Positions 9,421 through 18,646 of a stretch of DNA of 64,000 bases are shown piece after piece. Positions within the stretch are counted from its first letter, which is position 1; each line of letters starts with the position of its first letter. The translations under genes were made by a program, and so were the position numbers. A model generated the notes under the pieces. It was not told the DNA's origin. It worked only from the letters and a program-made list of their open reading frames with translations, and made no database searches. The DNA is from Nocardioides ungokensis (lineage in GTDB: Bacteria > Actinomycetota > Actinomycetes > Propionibacteriales > Nocardioidaceae). The DNA lies in NCBI RefSeq assembly GCF_013466985.1, contig NZ_CP059164.1, positions 2,427,001 through 2,491,000 of the forward strand. Direction: 5' to 3'.

Positions 9421-10412
9421 GCGCACGCCCTCCCGCCCAGACGGCCGCGAAGGAGCAGGTGGCCCGGCTGCTGACCCTGGTGCCGTTCCTGCACGCCCGC
9501 GGTCAGGTGCGGCTCGAGGACGCCGCTCGGGCCCTGGGCGTCGACCCCGAGCAGCTGGTGCGCGACCTCAAGGTGCTGCTCATGTGCGGCCTGCCTGGCG
9601 GCTACCCCGACGACCTGATCGACGTCGACCTCGACGCCCTGGAGGGCGAGGAGGGCGACGGGGTGATCCGGGTGTCGAACGCCGACTACCTGGCGCGGCC
9701 GCTGCGGCTCTCGCCCACGGAGGCGACCGCGATCATCGTGGCGCTGCGCGCCCTGCGCAACGGCGCCGGCGACGAGACCCGCGAGGTGGTGGACCGGGCG
9801 CTCGCCAAGCTCGAGGCGGCCGCCGCGGAAGGCTCGGCCGCAGCCCAGATCGACCCTGGCGACGAGCTCCCCGGGCCGGATCTCATCCGCCTGGAGGCCC
9901 GGCTGCGCGAGGCGGCCGAGCAGCAGCGCCAGGTGCGCCTGACCTACTACGTCCCCTCGCGGGACGAGCAGTCCGAGCGCACCGTCGACCCCCGCGGCGT
10001 CGTGTCGGCCCACGGGTTCGCCTATCTCGACGCGTGGTGCCACAGCGCGGAGGCGCCGCGGCTGTTCCGTCTCGACCGGATCCATGCGGCCGAGGTGCTC
10101 GACCGGCCGATCGAGACGGCACCCGAAGCGCCCCGTGACCTCGGCGACGGGCTGTTCACGCAGTCCGCAGACACCACCACGGTCACCCTGCACCTCGAGC
10201 CGGCCGCCCGCTGGGTCGTGGAGTACTACCCGGTGGAGGAGGTGCGGCCACTGCCCGACGGCGGTCTGGAGGTCGACCTCCTCGTCGCCGACCAGCGCTG
10301 GTTGCAGCGCCTGCTCCTGCGCCTGGCCCCGCACGCGCGGGTCGTCTCGCCCCCCGAGCTCACCGAGTCCTTCCTTGCCGCCGCCCGTGCCACGCTGAGC
10401 CTGTACTCATGA
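9417..10412 (+). CDS. pafC: WYL-domain transcription regulator PafC
   Basis: Partner of PafB in the DNA-damage activator; 331 aa. The order is winged helix (about 13-75), WCX-linking middle, then a WYL domain with HGFAYLDAWCHSAEAPRLFR (about 197-216) and the C-terminal WCX part ending RVVSPPELTESFLAAA. The start at 9417 overlaps the pafB stop (ATGA), a typical coupled pair. The canonical WYL triad is only partly kept (YLDAWC), as is usual for PafC. Confidence 0.92.
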   Translation: MSARPPAQTAAKEQVARLLTLVPFLHARGQVRLEDAARALGVDPEQLVRDLKVLLMCGLPGGYPDDLIDVDLDALEGEEGDGVIRVSNADYLARPLRLSPTEATAIIVALRALRNGAGDETREVVDRALAKLEAAAAEGSAAAQIDPGDELPGPDLIRLEARLREAAEQQRQVRLTYYVPSRDEQSERTVDPRGVVSAHGFAYLDAWCHSAEAPRLFRLDRIHAAEVLDRPIETAPEAPRDLGDGLFTQSADTTTVTLHLEPAARWVVEYYPVEEVRPLPDGGLEVDLLVADQRWLQRLLLRLAPHARVVSPPELTESFLAAARATLSLYS

Positions 10413-10458
10413 CGCGGCGTACCATGAACACTGTCGCAACTCCCACGATGAGGACCTC

Positions 10459-10755
10459 ATGATCACCCCAATGATCGCCAACCTCGGCACCCCGGAGCTT
10501 CTGCTGATCCTGGCAGTCGTCATCCTGCTCTTCGGCGCGGCCAAGCTCCCCGAGCTCGCCCGCGGCAGCGGTCGCGCGCTGCGCATCTTCAAGGCCGAGA
10601 CCAAGGGCCTCATGGACGACGACGACAAGTCCGCGCCCGCGACCAAGACTCCCGAGCAGCTCGAGCTCGAGGCGCGCCAGCGCGCCGAGCTCGACGCGCG
10701 CCAGGCTGAGCTCGACGCCGAGCGTGAGCGGCTGCGCGGCAACGACAACGCCTGA
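10459..10755 (+). CDS. tatA: Sec-independent protein translocase subunit TatA
   Basis: Pore-forming component of the twin-arginine translocase; 98 aa. One N-terminal membrane helix (about 10-27, ELLLILAVVILLFGAAKLP) is followed by the amphipathic helix with FKAETKG and a highly charged C-terminal heptad-like tail. A gagga ribosome site lies before the ATG at 10459. It is followed 12 nt downstream by tatC, giving a tatAC operon next to pafBC as in mycobacteria. No tatB is seen here. Confidence 0.95.
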   Translation: MITPMIANLGTPELLLILAVVILLFGAAKLPELARGSGRALRIFKAETKGLMDDDDKSAPATKTPEQLELEARQRAELDARQAELDAERERLRGNDNA

Positions 10756-10767
10756 CCGGGTCCTGGG

Positions 10768-11622
10768 TTGTCCATTGCCGGCATCGTCGACCTGCTGCGC
10801 GGTCGTCCGCACCACCCCGTGGGTGCGGACGGGCGCATGGCGCTCGCCGACCACCTCCGTGAGCTGCGCGCCCGGCTGATCCGGTCGGCGCTGTTCCTGG
10901 CCCTCGCATTCACGGTCGCGCTCTTCTTCTACGACAAGCCGCACGACGGCCTGCTGGGCCTGGTGCTCGGTCCCTACAACGACGCCCAGCAGCAGCTCCA
11001 CGGCAAGACCGACACCACGGCGTACGTCGCGAGCGCGACCGGCCCGCTGCTGCTCCAGCTCAAGCTGTGCGGTGTCGCAGCCATCGTGATCTCCAGCCCG
11101 TACTGGCTCTACCAGATCTGGGGCTTCATCGTCCCCGGGCTGCACGACAACGAGAAGAAGTGGTCGCGGATCTTCGCGGCCGTGGCCGGCCCCCTGTTCA
11201 TCATCGGCGTGGCCACGGGCTACTACGTGCTGCCCAAGGGGCTCGAGGTGCTGATCGGCTTCACCCCGGCCGGCCTGAAGAACCTCGTCGAGTTCAACGA
11301 CTACTTCAGCTTCATGACCCGCATGCTGCTGGTCTTCGGCGTCGCCTTCGAGATCCCGCTCTTCGTGATCATGCTCAACCTCGCCGGGGTCGTCTCCGGC
11401 AAGGCACTGGGCCGCTACCGCCCCTGGATCATCATCGGGACCTTCATCTTCGCCGCGGTCGCCACGCCCTCCACCGACCCGTTCTCGATGCTGATGCTGG
11501 CGATCCCGATGCTGGTGCTGTTCCTCGTCGCCGAGGCGATCGCCCGCTCCGTGGACCGGGCCCGCGGCCGGGGCCGGGGCAACACCGACCAGTGGGCCGA
11601 CGACGAGCTGTCGCCGCTGTGA
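10768..11622 (+). CDS. tatC: Sec-independent protein translocase subunit TatC
   Basis: Receptor subunit that binds the twin-arginine signal peptide. The 284-aa protein has six membrane spans and the conserved cytoplasmic N-terminus LADHLRELRARLIRS (about 27-41), SPYWLYQIWGFIVPGLHDNEKKW and PFSMLMLAIPMLVLF. The start is TTG at 10768, immediately followed by SIAGIVDLLRG. An internal ATG (MALADHL, 10837) is the main alternative and would still keep the conserved core. The C-terminal tail is basic, then acidic. Confidence 0.95.
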   Translation: MSIAGIVDLLRGRPHHPVGADGRMALADHLRELRARLIRSALFLALAFTVALFFYDKPHDGLLGLVLGPYNDAQQQLHGKTDTTAYVASATGPLLLQLKLCGVAAIVISSPYWLYQIWGFIVPGLHDNEKKWSRIFAAVAGPLFIIGVATGYYVLPKGLEVLIGFTPAGLKNLVEFNDYFSFMTRMLLVFGVAFEIPLFVIMLNLAGVVSGKALGRYRPWIIIGTFIFAAVATPSTDPFSMLMLAIPMLVLFLVAEAIARSVDRARGRGRGNTDQWADDELSPL

Positions 11623-12056
11623 CCGTCCCGATGAAGGATGCCCTCACCGACCTCGATCCGTTCGACCTGCCGGACTGGCTGGGCACCGCCGACGTCACAT
11701 GGACCTCCGAGACGGGGGTCCGCGCGGGCCACCACGTGGCTGGGCGGCTGCACGCCGACGACGCGGGCTCGACCGACCAGGACGTCGCCTGCGACCTGCT
11801 CGCGATCGACGAGGCCTACCCGCTGCCGGTGGCCAGCGACGACGTACGCAAGCGCGCGCACCAGGCCTGGCGGCACGGCCAGATCCTGCTCCTCGAGCAC
11901 GAGTCCCGGCCGACCCTGGCCGTCCCCGGCACCGCCTTCACCGCGGACCTCGTGCTGGACGCCCTGAGCCGGCTGGCCAAGGCCGTCGGAGCCTCCCCGG
12001 ACCGCTACGTGGCACGGCTGCGGATCGGCGTCGAGTCCCGGCGCGGCTCGCGCTGA
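11619..12056 (+). CDS. Conserved hypothetical protein downstream of tatC
   Basis: A 145-aa soluble acidic protein I do not recognise. It has no membrane helix or metal motif. The pattern is an N-terminal DLDPFDLPDWLGTADVTW, a central DLLAIDEAYPLPVASDDVRKRAHQAWRHGQ and a basic C-terminus. The GTG at 11619 overlaps the tatC stop (GTGA); ATG at 11631 is an alternative. Coupling to tatC suggests co-expression, but no function can be assigned. Confidence 0.75.
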   Translation: MTVPMKDALTDLDPFDLPDWLGTADVTWTSETGVRAGHHVAGRLHADDAGSTDQDVACDLLAIDEAYPLPVASDDVRKRAHQAWRHGQILLLEHESRPTLAVPGTAFTADLVLDALSRLAKAVGASPDRYVARLRIGVESRRGSR

Positions 12057-12083
12057 TCTGGCTTCCCGAGCGCCCCGATGGCC

Positions 12084-12089
12084 TAATCT
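12084..12089 (+). promoter_or_regulatory. Leaderless -10 box of the lipid-kinase-like gene
   Basis: TAATCT, 7 nt before the GTG at 12097. Confidence 0.55.
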
Positions 12090-12096
12090 CGCCCTC

Positions 12097-12978
12097 GTGC
12101 CCGGCACCTCCCGCGAGATCGCGCTCCTGACCAACCCCACGTCCGGCAAGGGCAAGGGCGCCCGGGCGCGCGACGCTGCCCTGCCCCGGCTGAGGGCCGC
12201 CGGGCTCGTGGTGCGCAACCTCGCCGGCCGGGACGCCGACGAGGCCCTGGACCTGGCCCGGCAGTGCGTCGCCGACGGCGTGGACTCCCTGGTCGTGTGC
12301 GGGGGCGACGGGATGGTCCACCTCGGCGCCCAGGCGGTGGCCGGCACGAGCACTCGCCTGGGCATCGTCGCGGCCGGCACCGGCAACGACGTCGCCCGCT
12401 ACTTCGACCTCCCGCGCAAGGATCCGCTGGCCGCCGCCGACCGGGTGATCGCCAACCGGACGCGCACCATCGACCTCGCCCGCAGCGGCTTGAAGTACTT
12501 CGTGACCGTGATGGCGGCGGGGTTCGACGCGATCGTCAACGAGCGGGCGAACAGGATGACCTGGCCGCGGGGCCAGATGCGCTACAACCTCGCCACGCTC
12601 GCCGAGCTGCGGACCTTCCAGCCGCTGCCGTACACGCTGGAGCTCGACGGGACCGTGCTGCGCCTGGACGCCATGCTGGTCGCCATCGGCAACGGGCCGT
12701 CCTTCGGGGGCGGCCTGCGGATCACAGAGGGCGCGGTGCTCGACGACGGGCTCCTGGACGTGGTGATCATCAAGACCATGACCAAGCCGGACCTGGTGCG
12801 GACCTACCCCAAGCTGTTCAAGGGCACCCACGTGCACCATCCGCAGTACGAGCACCACCTGGTCCGGTCCGTGACCGTCGCGGCGCCCGGCATCGTGGCG
12901 TACGCCGACGGGGAGCGCTTCGGGCCGCTGCCGCTGACCGTCGAGTGCGCTCCGGGGGCGTTGACCGTCCTGGCCTAG
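12097..12978 (+). CDS. Diacylglycerol/lipid kinase family protein (YegS/DgkB-like)
   Basis: Lipid kinase catalytic domain protein, 293 aa, with the nucleotide-binding CGGDGMVH loop (residues 69-75), the AAGTGNDVARYF motif (about 91-102) and a C-terminal all-beta domain ending in DGERFGPLPLTVE. The family phosphorylates diacylglycerol or related lipids at the membrane; the substrate here is unproven. The same neighbour order (tatC, hypothetical, lipid kinase, helY) occurs in other actinobacteria. The GTG start is supported by the leaderless promoter. Confidence 0.9.
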   Translation: MPGTSREIALLTNPTSGKGKGARARDAALPRLRAAGLVVRNLAGRDADEALDLARQCVADGVDSLVVCGGDGMVHLGAQAVAGTSTRLGIVAAGTGNDVARYFDLPRKDPLAAADRVIANRTRTIDLARSGLKYFVTVMAAGFDAIVNERANRMTWPRGQMRYNLATLAELRTFQPLPYTLELDGTVLRLDAMLVAIGNGPSFGGGLRITEGAVLDDGLLDVVIIKTMTKPDLVRTYPKLFKGTHVHHPQYEHHLVRSVTVAAPGIVAYADGERFGPLPLTVECAPGALTVLA

Positions 12979-12988
12979 GCAAGGCCCC

Positions 12989-12994
12989 TAGGGT
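12989..12994 (+). promoter_or_regulatory. Leaderless -10 box of helY
   Basis: TAGGGT, 6 nt before the ATG at 13001. Confidence 0.6.
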
Positions 12995-13000
12995 GGACCC

Positions 13001-15805
13001 ATGAGCACGGCGGACGACCTCACCCCGGCCGAGCGTTACGCAGACTTCCGACGAGGTCGTGAACACCCGGTCTTCCGTGACTTCGAGAGCCTCTACAGCT
13101 TCCCGCTCGACGACTTCCAGGCGCGCGCCTGCCACGAGATCGAGGAGGGCCGCGGCGTCCTGGTCGCGGCTCCCACGGGCTCCGGCAAGACGATCGTGGG
13201 CGAGTTCGCCATCCACCTGGCCCTCGCGACCGGGCGCAAGTGCTTCTACACGACGCCCATCAAGGCGCTGTCGAACCAGAAGTACAACGACCTCGTGGCC
13301 CGCTACGGGCCCGAGCAGGTCGGCCTGCTGACCGGAGACAACGTGGTCAACGGCGAGGCGCCCATCGTCGTGATGACGACCGAGGTGCTGCGCAACATGC
13401 TGTACGCCGGGTCCCGCACGCTGCTGGGGCTGGGTTTCGTGGTGATGGACGAGGTGCACTACCTCGCCGACCGGGCCCGCGGGGCGGTGTGGGAGGAGGT
13501 CATCATCCACCTGCCCGAGTCGGTGTCGCTGGTGTCGCTCTCCGCGACCGTCTCCAACGCCGAGGAGTTCGGCGAATGGCTCGAGACCGTGCGCGGCGAC
13601 ACCACGACGATCGTCGAGGAGAAGCGGCCGGTGCCGCTCTACCAACACGTGATGGTGGGCAAGCGCCTCCTCGACCTGTTCGCCGACTCCGACGTGGACG
13701 CCGCGGCCGGCTTCGTCAAGGAGGGGGCACCGGTCAACAACGAGCTGCTCCGGATCGCCCGCGACGACTGGGCCAGCTCCCGCATGAAGGACCGCCGCTC
13801 ACCGCGCGGACGCTCGCAGGCGGGCGGCCGGGGGAGCGCGGCGAAGCAGGTCGGCAACGGCCGTCGGGTCTGGATCCCCAGCCGCGCCGACGTCATCGAC
13901 CGTCTCGACCGCCAGGGCCTGCTGCCCGCGATCGTCTTCATCTTCAGTCGCGTCGGTTGCGACGCCGCGGTCACCCAGTGCCTGAACGCCGGGGTCCGGC
14001 TCACGACACCCGAGGAGCGCGACGAGATCTACCAGTTCGTCGAGGCGAGCTGTCGCAACCTGCCCGAGGAGGATCTGCACGTCCTCGGCTACCACGACTT
14101 CCTCGACGGCCTGACCCGCGGGATCGCCGCCCACCACGCCGGCATGCTGCCGGCGTTCAAGCAGTGCGTGGAGGAGCTCTACGTGCGCGGCCTGTGCAAG
14201 GTCGTCTTCGCCACCGAGACCCTCGCCCTCGGCATCAACATGCCCGCGCGCACCGTGGTCATCGAGAAGCTGTCGAAGTGGAACGGTGAGACCCACGCCG
14301 ACATCACGCCGGGGGAGTACACCCAGCTCACCGGACGCGCGGGACGCCGGGGCCTCGACGTCGAGGGACATGGCGTCGTGCTGTGGCAACCGGGGATGAA
14401 CCCGCGCGAGGTGGCCGGCCTCGCCTCCACGCGCACCTACCCGCTCCGCTCGTCGTTCCGGCCGTCGTACAACATGGCGGTCAACCTGGTCCACCAGTTC
14501 GGCCGGGAGCGCTCCCGCGAGCTGCTCGAGCAGTCCTTCGCGCAGTTCCAGGCCGACAAGGCCGTGGTCGGGCTGGCCCGGCAGTTGCGCAAGAGCGAGG
14601 ACGCCCTGGAGGGTTACCGCGAGGCCGCCACCTGCCACCTCGGCGACTTCATGGAATACGCCGCCCTGCGGCGACGGATCGGCGACGCGGAGAAGGCCGC
14701 CGCGCGGTCCCGGCGCGAGGACCGTCGCGAGGAGGTGCTCGCCTCCCTCGCGCTGCTCAAGCCCGGTGACGTGATCGAGGTCCCGGCCGGCAAGTTCGCC
14801 GGGTACGCCGTGGTGGTCGACCCCGGACACTCGGCCGAGGGCCCGCGGCCGTACGTCGTGACCGCGGACCGCCAGGCCCGCCGGCTCGCGCTGATGGACT
14901 TCCCGACCCCGGTCGAGGCGGTGACCAGGCTGCGGGTGTGCCGAAGAACTTCAACGGCCGCAACCCGCAGATGCGGCGCGACCTCGCCTCGGCCCTGCGC
15001 ATGCGCACCCACGGCCTGGCCGCGCCGTACCGGGCAAGGGGGGTGCCGGCAAGGCGCCCATCGACTCCGGCACCGAGCGCGAGATCAGCCGGCTGCGCAC
15101 GGACCTCGAGGCGCACCCGTGCCACGCGTGTCCCGACCGGGAGGACCACGCCAGGTGGGCAGAGCGGTGGTTCAAGCTCGACCGCGACGCCAAGACCCTC
15201 AAGCGTCGGGTCGAGCAGCGCACCAACACCGTGGCCCGCCAGTTCGACCGGGTCTGCGAGGTGCTCACGGCGCTGGACTACCTCGAGGGCGACACGGTCA
15301 CCTCGCGGGGGCGCTACCTGCGCCGGATCTACTCCGACATGGACCTGATCGCCGCCGAGTGCCTGCGGCACGGGCTCTGGGACGACCTCACTCCCTCCGA
15401 GCTTGCTGCGGCGCTGTCGGTGCTGGTGTTCGAGGCGCGCCGCCCCGACGACGCGTCCTCGCCCCGGGTGCCCGGGGGAGCGGTGCGCGACGCGATCGCC
15501 GAGATGGTGCGGCTGTGGGGCGAGCTGGACGCCCTCGAGCGCGACCACAAGCTCGACTTCCTGCGCGCGCCCGACATGGGCTTCGCCTGGGTGGCCTACC
15601 GGTGGGCGGAGGGCGACGAGCTCGACGACGTGCTGGCCCCAGCGACCTGGCCGCGGGCGACTTCGTCCGCTGGATGAAGCAGCTGCTGGACCTCGCGGGC
15701 CAGGTCGCCGACGCCGCCGGCGACCTGCCGCTGCGGAGCACCGCCCGGGAGGTCGTGAAGCGGCTGAAGCGCGGCGTCGTGGCCTACTCGGGGCTGACCG
15801 ACTGA
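13001..15805 (+). CDS. helY: HelY/Ski2-like DExH RNA helicase (three frameshifts)
   Basis: Superfamily 2 RNA helicase related to Mtr4/Ski2, about 935 aa when repaired. Motif I is APTGSGKTIVGEF (about 52-64), motif II is DEVHYLADRARG, motif III lies in SLSATVSN, and motif VI is TGRAGRRGLD. A C-terminal DSHCT domain follows. The frame shifts at about 14938, 15033 and 15638. Each is explained by one missing base (two of them in G or C runs), and the three together return to the original frame. Both the start and the end are therefore reliable. Role in RNA turnover is inferred from family. Confidence 0.9.
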   Translation: MSTADDLTPAERYADFRRGREHPVFRDFESLYSFPLDDFQARACHEIEEGRGVLVAAPTGSGKTIVGEFAIHLALATGRKCFYTTPIKALSNQKYNDLVARYGPEQVGLLTGDNVVNGEAPIVVMTTEVLRNMLYAGSRTLLGLGFVVMDEVHYLADRARGAVWEEVIIHLPESVSLVSLSATVSNAEEFGEWLETVRGDTTTIVEEKRPVPLYQHVMVGKRLLDLFADSDVDAAAGFVKEGAPVNNELLRIARDDWASSRMKDRRSPRGRSQAGGRGSAAKQVGNGRRVWIPSRADVIDRLDRQGLLPAIVFIFSRVGCDAAVTQCLNAGVRLTTPEERDEIYQFVEASCRNLPEEDLHVLGYHDFLDGLTRGIAAHHAGMLPAFKQCVEELYVRGLCKVVFATETLALGINMPARTVVIEKLSKWNGETHADITPGEYTQLTGRAGRRGLDVEGHGVVLWQPGMNPREVAGLASTRTYPLRSSFRPSYNMAVNLVHQFGRERSRELLEQSFAQFQADKAVVGLARQLRKSEDALEGYREAATCHLGDFMEYAALRRRIGDAEKAAARSRREDRREEVLASLALLKPGDVIEVPAGKFAGYAVVVDPGHSAEGPRPYVVTADRQARRLALMDFPTPVEAVTRLRVCRRTSTAATRRCGATSPRPCACAPTAWPRRTGQGGCRQGAHRLRHRARDQPAAHGPRGAPVPRVSRPGGPRQVGRAVVQARPRRQDPQASGRAAHQHRGPPVRPGLRGAHGAGLPRGRHGHLAGALPAPDLLRHGPDRRRVPAARALGRPHSLRACCGAVGAGVRGAPPRRRVLAPGARGSGARRDRRDGAAVGRAGRPRARPQARLPARARHGLRLGGLPVGGGRRARRRAGPSDLAAGDFVRWMKQLLDLAGQVADAAGDLPLRSTAREVVKRLKRGVVAYSGLTD

Positions 15806-16449
15806 CGGACCGCTTCTGCGACCGGCACGTCGCCGCCGACGAGGTTCCACTGCTGGCCGATGGTGGCGTCCTCGTCGAGCACGGCGGCGGTCACCGCCGC
15901 CACGTCCTGGCGCGGGACCTCCCCGCGTGCCACCTCGGGGCCGAGGGCCACGCGACCGGTGCCGGGGTCGTCGGTCAGCCGCCCCGGCCGCAGGATCGTC
16001 CAGGCACGGTCGCTGTCCCGCAGGGCGGCGTCGGCGTCGCGCTTCGCCTCGACGTACGCACGCCACACGTCGCCGGTGTCGGAGGGCAGCGGGCTGTCGA
16101 CTCCGATCGCGGAGATCTGCACCACGCGGTCGATGCCGGCCAGCCGGGCACCGTCGATGGACTTCAGGCTGCCCTCGAGGTCCACGGTGCGCTTGCGCTC
16201 GATGTTGCCGTCCGGGCCACCCCCGGCTGCGAAGACGACCGCGTCACAGCCCTCGAAGGCGGCGGCGAAGTCCGCGGCGTCCTGCTTCTCGATGTCGAGG
16301 ATGCGGACCTCCGCGCCCAATGCCTCGAGCTCGGACCGGTAGTCCTCCGAGCGGACCAGGGCGACCGGCGTGTGTCCCGCGGCCACCAGTGCGGGGTGGA
16401 GGTGCATGGCCACCTGTCCGTGGCCTCCGACGACTGCGATACGACTCAT
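15784..16449 (-). CDS. NAD(P)-binding atypical short-chain reductase
   Basis: Soluble Rossmann protein of about 221 aa. The N-terminal RIAVVGGHGQVAMHL gives the GGxGxxG cofactor loop, followed by ILDIEKQDAADFAAAFEGCDAVVFAAGGG and the YVEAKRDADAAL segment in place of a classical YxxxK. It resembles the SDR_a5/NAD(P)H-binding (YwnB/YtfG) group; substrate is unknown. The ATG at 16449 is chosen because TACGGT sits 7 nt upstream (16457-16462). The 3' end overlaps the 3' end of helY by 22 nt, convergent. Confidence 0.85.
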   Translation of the reverse strand: MSRIAVVGGHGQVAMHLHPALVAAGHTPVALVRSEDYRSELEALGAEVRILDIEKQDAADFAAAFEGCDAVVFAAGGGPDGNIERKRTVDLEGSLKSIDGARLAGIDRVVQISAIGVDSPLPSDTGDVWRAYVEAKRDADAALRDSDRAWTILRPGRLTDDPGTGRVALGPEVARGEVPRQDVAAVTAAVLDEDATIGQQWNLVGGDVPVAEAVRQSVSPE

Positions 16450-16456
16450 GGGACCC

Positions 16457-16462
16457 ACCGTA
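16457..16462 (-). promoter_or_regulatory. Leaderless -10 box of the NAD(P)-binding gene
   Basis: TACGGT on the minus strand, 7 nt before the ATG at 16449. Confidence 0.5.
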
Positions 16463-16489
16463 CGGACCGCACCCAGCGGTCCGGGTGCG

Positions 16490-17119
16490 TCACCCGGTGG
16501 GGTCGCCCGCTCCCCGGAGGTCCTCGACGGGGACCGTCGGCTGGTGGCGGCGTACCCAGTCGAGGACCAACGGCACGCGGAAGGCCGAGGTGTCTCCCTG
16601 GATCAGGCTGAGCGACGCGGCCGTCGGGGTCAGCCCGAGCGCGGTGGCCTTGACAAGGGTGAACCCGTCCGGGGGCTCGCCCTCGATGAGGTCGTCGGCG
16701 CGGGGGACGAATCGCAGCACCGTCGCGCCACCGTCGGCGAAGGCGAACAGCCTGACGTCGAGCTCGACGGGCCGGACCTCGACCGCCGCCACGTCCGGCC
16801 AGGCCAGGAACGAGAACGCAGGGCTGGTGATCGAGCCGCCCAGCACGCGCACCCCGGTGGCGTCCAGCCTGATCACCACCGGGCGCGAAACCAACCCGCG
16901 GCCGGTGCGGAGCCGCAGGATCCCCAGGCCGGTGGCGAAGCCCCCGACACCGACCAGGAAGGCGGCGTTGATCCTGTCACTCTGGGTCAGTGGCTGGGTC
17001 ACCAGGGCGACGAACCCCGGGACGAGGACGGCGAGCCCACCGACCAGCAGGGCCACCCGGGCGGCGAAGACGCGATAGGCCTGCCGCGTGGGACGACGCC
17101 GGATCTCCAGCGGCTCCAT
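16490..17119 (-). CDS. Predicted membrane protein with PH-like cytosolic part
   Basis: A 209-aa protein with two N-terminal membrane helices (about 21-41 and 49-68) and a beta-rich soluble portion from about residue 75 (VVIRLDATGVRVLGG, WPDVAAVEVRPVELDVR). This resembles the two-TM plus bacterial-PH layout, but that is inference. The ATG at 17119 overlaps the exonuclease stop in TGATG, so the two genes are co-transcribed on the minus strand. No function recognised. Confidence 0.75.
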   Translation of the reverse strand: MEPLEIRRRPTRQAYRVFAARVALLVGGLAVLVPGFVALVTQPLTQSDRINAAFLVGVGGFATGLGILRLRTGRGLVSRPVVIRLDATGVRVLGGSITSPAFSFLAWPDVAAVEVRPVELDVRLFAFADGGATVLRFVPRADDLIEGEPPDGFTLVKATALGLTPTAASLSLIQGDTSAFRVPLVLDWVRRHQPTVPVEDLRGAGDPTG

Positions 17120-18056
17120 CAGCCGGCCAGCGTGTTGATCAGCCGTTCAACCGGGCTCTCGAGCCCGTAGCGCTGCGCCAGGTCGAGGAGCGCGTCGGGG
17201 TCGCGCGGGGTGCGGGGAGCGCGGTGGCGGGGGAGCCGAGGTCGATGTCGCGGGCGACCGCGACGACACGCGGGGCGACCTCGAGGTAGTCCCTGGCCTG
17301 CTTGATCTTGCCGCGCGGGCCGGGCCCCATCTCGGAAGAGGGGTCGAGGGCCGCCGCGACGATGCCGTCCACGTGGTCGAAGCGCTTGAGCAGGGTGGCG
17401 GCGGTCTTCTCACCCACCCCCGCGACCCCGGGCAGCCCGTCGGAGGCGTCGCCGCGCAGGGTGGCGAAGTCGGCGTACTGCCGGGCGTCGATGTCGTACT
17501 TGCCGCGCACCCAGTCGTTGGTGACGCGCTCGTGGTTGCCGACCCCGCGGGCGATGTAGAGCACGCGCACGTCTGCCTCGTCGTCGACGAGCTGGAAGAG
17601 GTCCCGGTCACCGGTGACGATGTCGACCGGCTGGCCGGCCCCGGTCGCGAGCGTGCCGATCACGTCGTCTGCCTCGTAGCCGTCGGCGCCGATCACGCAG
17701 ATCCCGAACGCGTCGAGCACCTCCACGATGATCGGGATCTGGACCTGCAGCGGGTCGGGGACCTCCTCCACGTCCGGTGCGGACTGGACCTCCGCCTCGA
17801 CCCGGTGGGCCTTGTAGGAGGGCAGCAGGTCGACGCGCCACTGCGGTCGCCAGTCGTTGTCCCAGCAGCAGACCAGGTCGGTGGGTCGGTAGTCGCCGAC
17901 CAGACGGGAGATGAAGTCGAGCAGCCCGCGGACCGCGTTGACGGGCGTGCCGTCCGGCCCCTTGATCTCCGGCACCCCGTAGAAGGCCCGGAAGTACATC
18001 GAGGCCGTGTCCAGCAGCATCAGGCGACCCTGTTCATCCCTCGTCACGACCGGCAT
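17119..18056 (-). CDS. 5'-3' exonuclease (PIN/H3TH, Pol I N-domain type; frameshifted)
   Basis: Stand-alone homologue of the 5' nuclease domain of DNA polymerase I, about 312 aa, that removes flaps or RNA primers. Metal-binding acids sit in LMLLDTASMYFRAFYG, ADGYEADDVIGTLA and IVTGDRDLFQLV. The H3TH motif is GDASDGLPGVAGVGEKTAATLL. The frame breaks near 17207-17210, where one C is missing from a run of five. Repaired, the C-terminus reads PRDPDALLDLAQRYGLES and stops at 17119. The start at 18056 is divergent from the Lrp gene. Confidence 0.9.
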
Positions 18057-18075
18057 CCTGCCACGTCGAGACCGC

Positions 18076-18081
18076 TAGCCT
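18076..18081 (+). promoter_or_regulatory. Leaderless -10 box of the Lrp/AsnC gene
   Basis: TAGCCT, 7 nt before the GTG at 18089. Confidence 0.55.
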
Positions 18082-18088
18082 GTGCGGC

Positions 18089-18541
18089 GTGAGCACTTCC
18101 GACGTCGAAGCCACCGACCGCAAGATCCTCGAGCTGCTGGCCGGCGACGGGAGGATGTCCTTCACCGACCTGGGGAAGGCGACGGGGCTGTCGACGTCGG
18201 CGGTGCACCAGCGCGTCAAGCGGCTGGAGACGCGCGGCCTGATCAAGGGGTACGGCGCCACGATCGACCACGACCAGCTCGGACTTCCGCTCACGGCCTT
18301 CATCTCGATCCGGCCGATCGACCCCTCCCAGCCCGACGACTCGCCCGAGCGCCTGCAGTGCATCAGCGAGATCGAGTCGTGCTGGTCGGTCGCGGGGGAG
18401 GAGTCCTACATCCTCAAGATCCGGGTCCCCACCCCGGCCCACCTCGAGGACCTCCTCGCCCGGATCCGCGCCGCCGCCAACGTCGCCACCCGGACGACGA
18501 TCGTGCTCTCCACGCCGTACGAGGGTCGCTCGGTGGTGTGA
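18089..18541 (+). CDS. Lrp/AsnC family transcriptional regulator
   Basis: 150 aa. The N-terminal winged helix is ATDRKILELLAGDGRMSFTDL with recognition helix LSTSAVHQRVKRLETRGLI (about 33-51), then a RAM/effector domain from about 70 with WSVAGEESYILKIRV. The family responds to amino acids. The beta-lysine cluster begins about 1.2 kb away past a repeat-flanked gene, so control of lysine use is possible but unsupported by direct evidence. The GTG start is fixed by the leaderless promoter. Confidence 0.92.
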   Translation: MSTSDVEATDRKILELLAGDGRMSFTDLGKATGLSTSAVHQRVKRLETRGLIKGYGATIDHDQLGLPLTAFISIRPIDPSQPDDSPERLQCISEIESCWSVAGEESYILKIRVPTPAHLEDLLARIRAAANVATRTTIVLSTPYEGRSVV

Positions 18542-18586
18542 GGGGCCGCCGCCCGCAGGAGTCACCGGCTGACCGGCGAAACCGTT

Positions 18587-18635
18587 GCTTGTCGGCCAGT
18601 GCAACGGCTGACAAGCGTGGGACCTGGCTGACAAC
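18587..18635 (-). repeat. 49-bp palindromic element, left flank of second nuclease-like cassette
   Basis: Contains GCTTGTCGGCC and GGCTGACAAGC as an 11-bp stem with one mismatch (8-nt loop), followed by a third half site CTGGCTGACAAC. It is the inverted counterpart of the element at 19668-19716 (38 of 49 positions identical) and ends 11 nt from the stop codon of the enclosed gene. Confidence 0.8.
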
Positions 18636-18646
18636 CCCCGCCGATT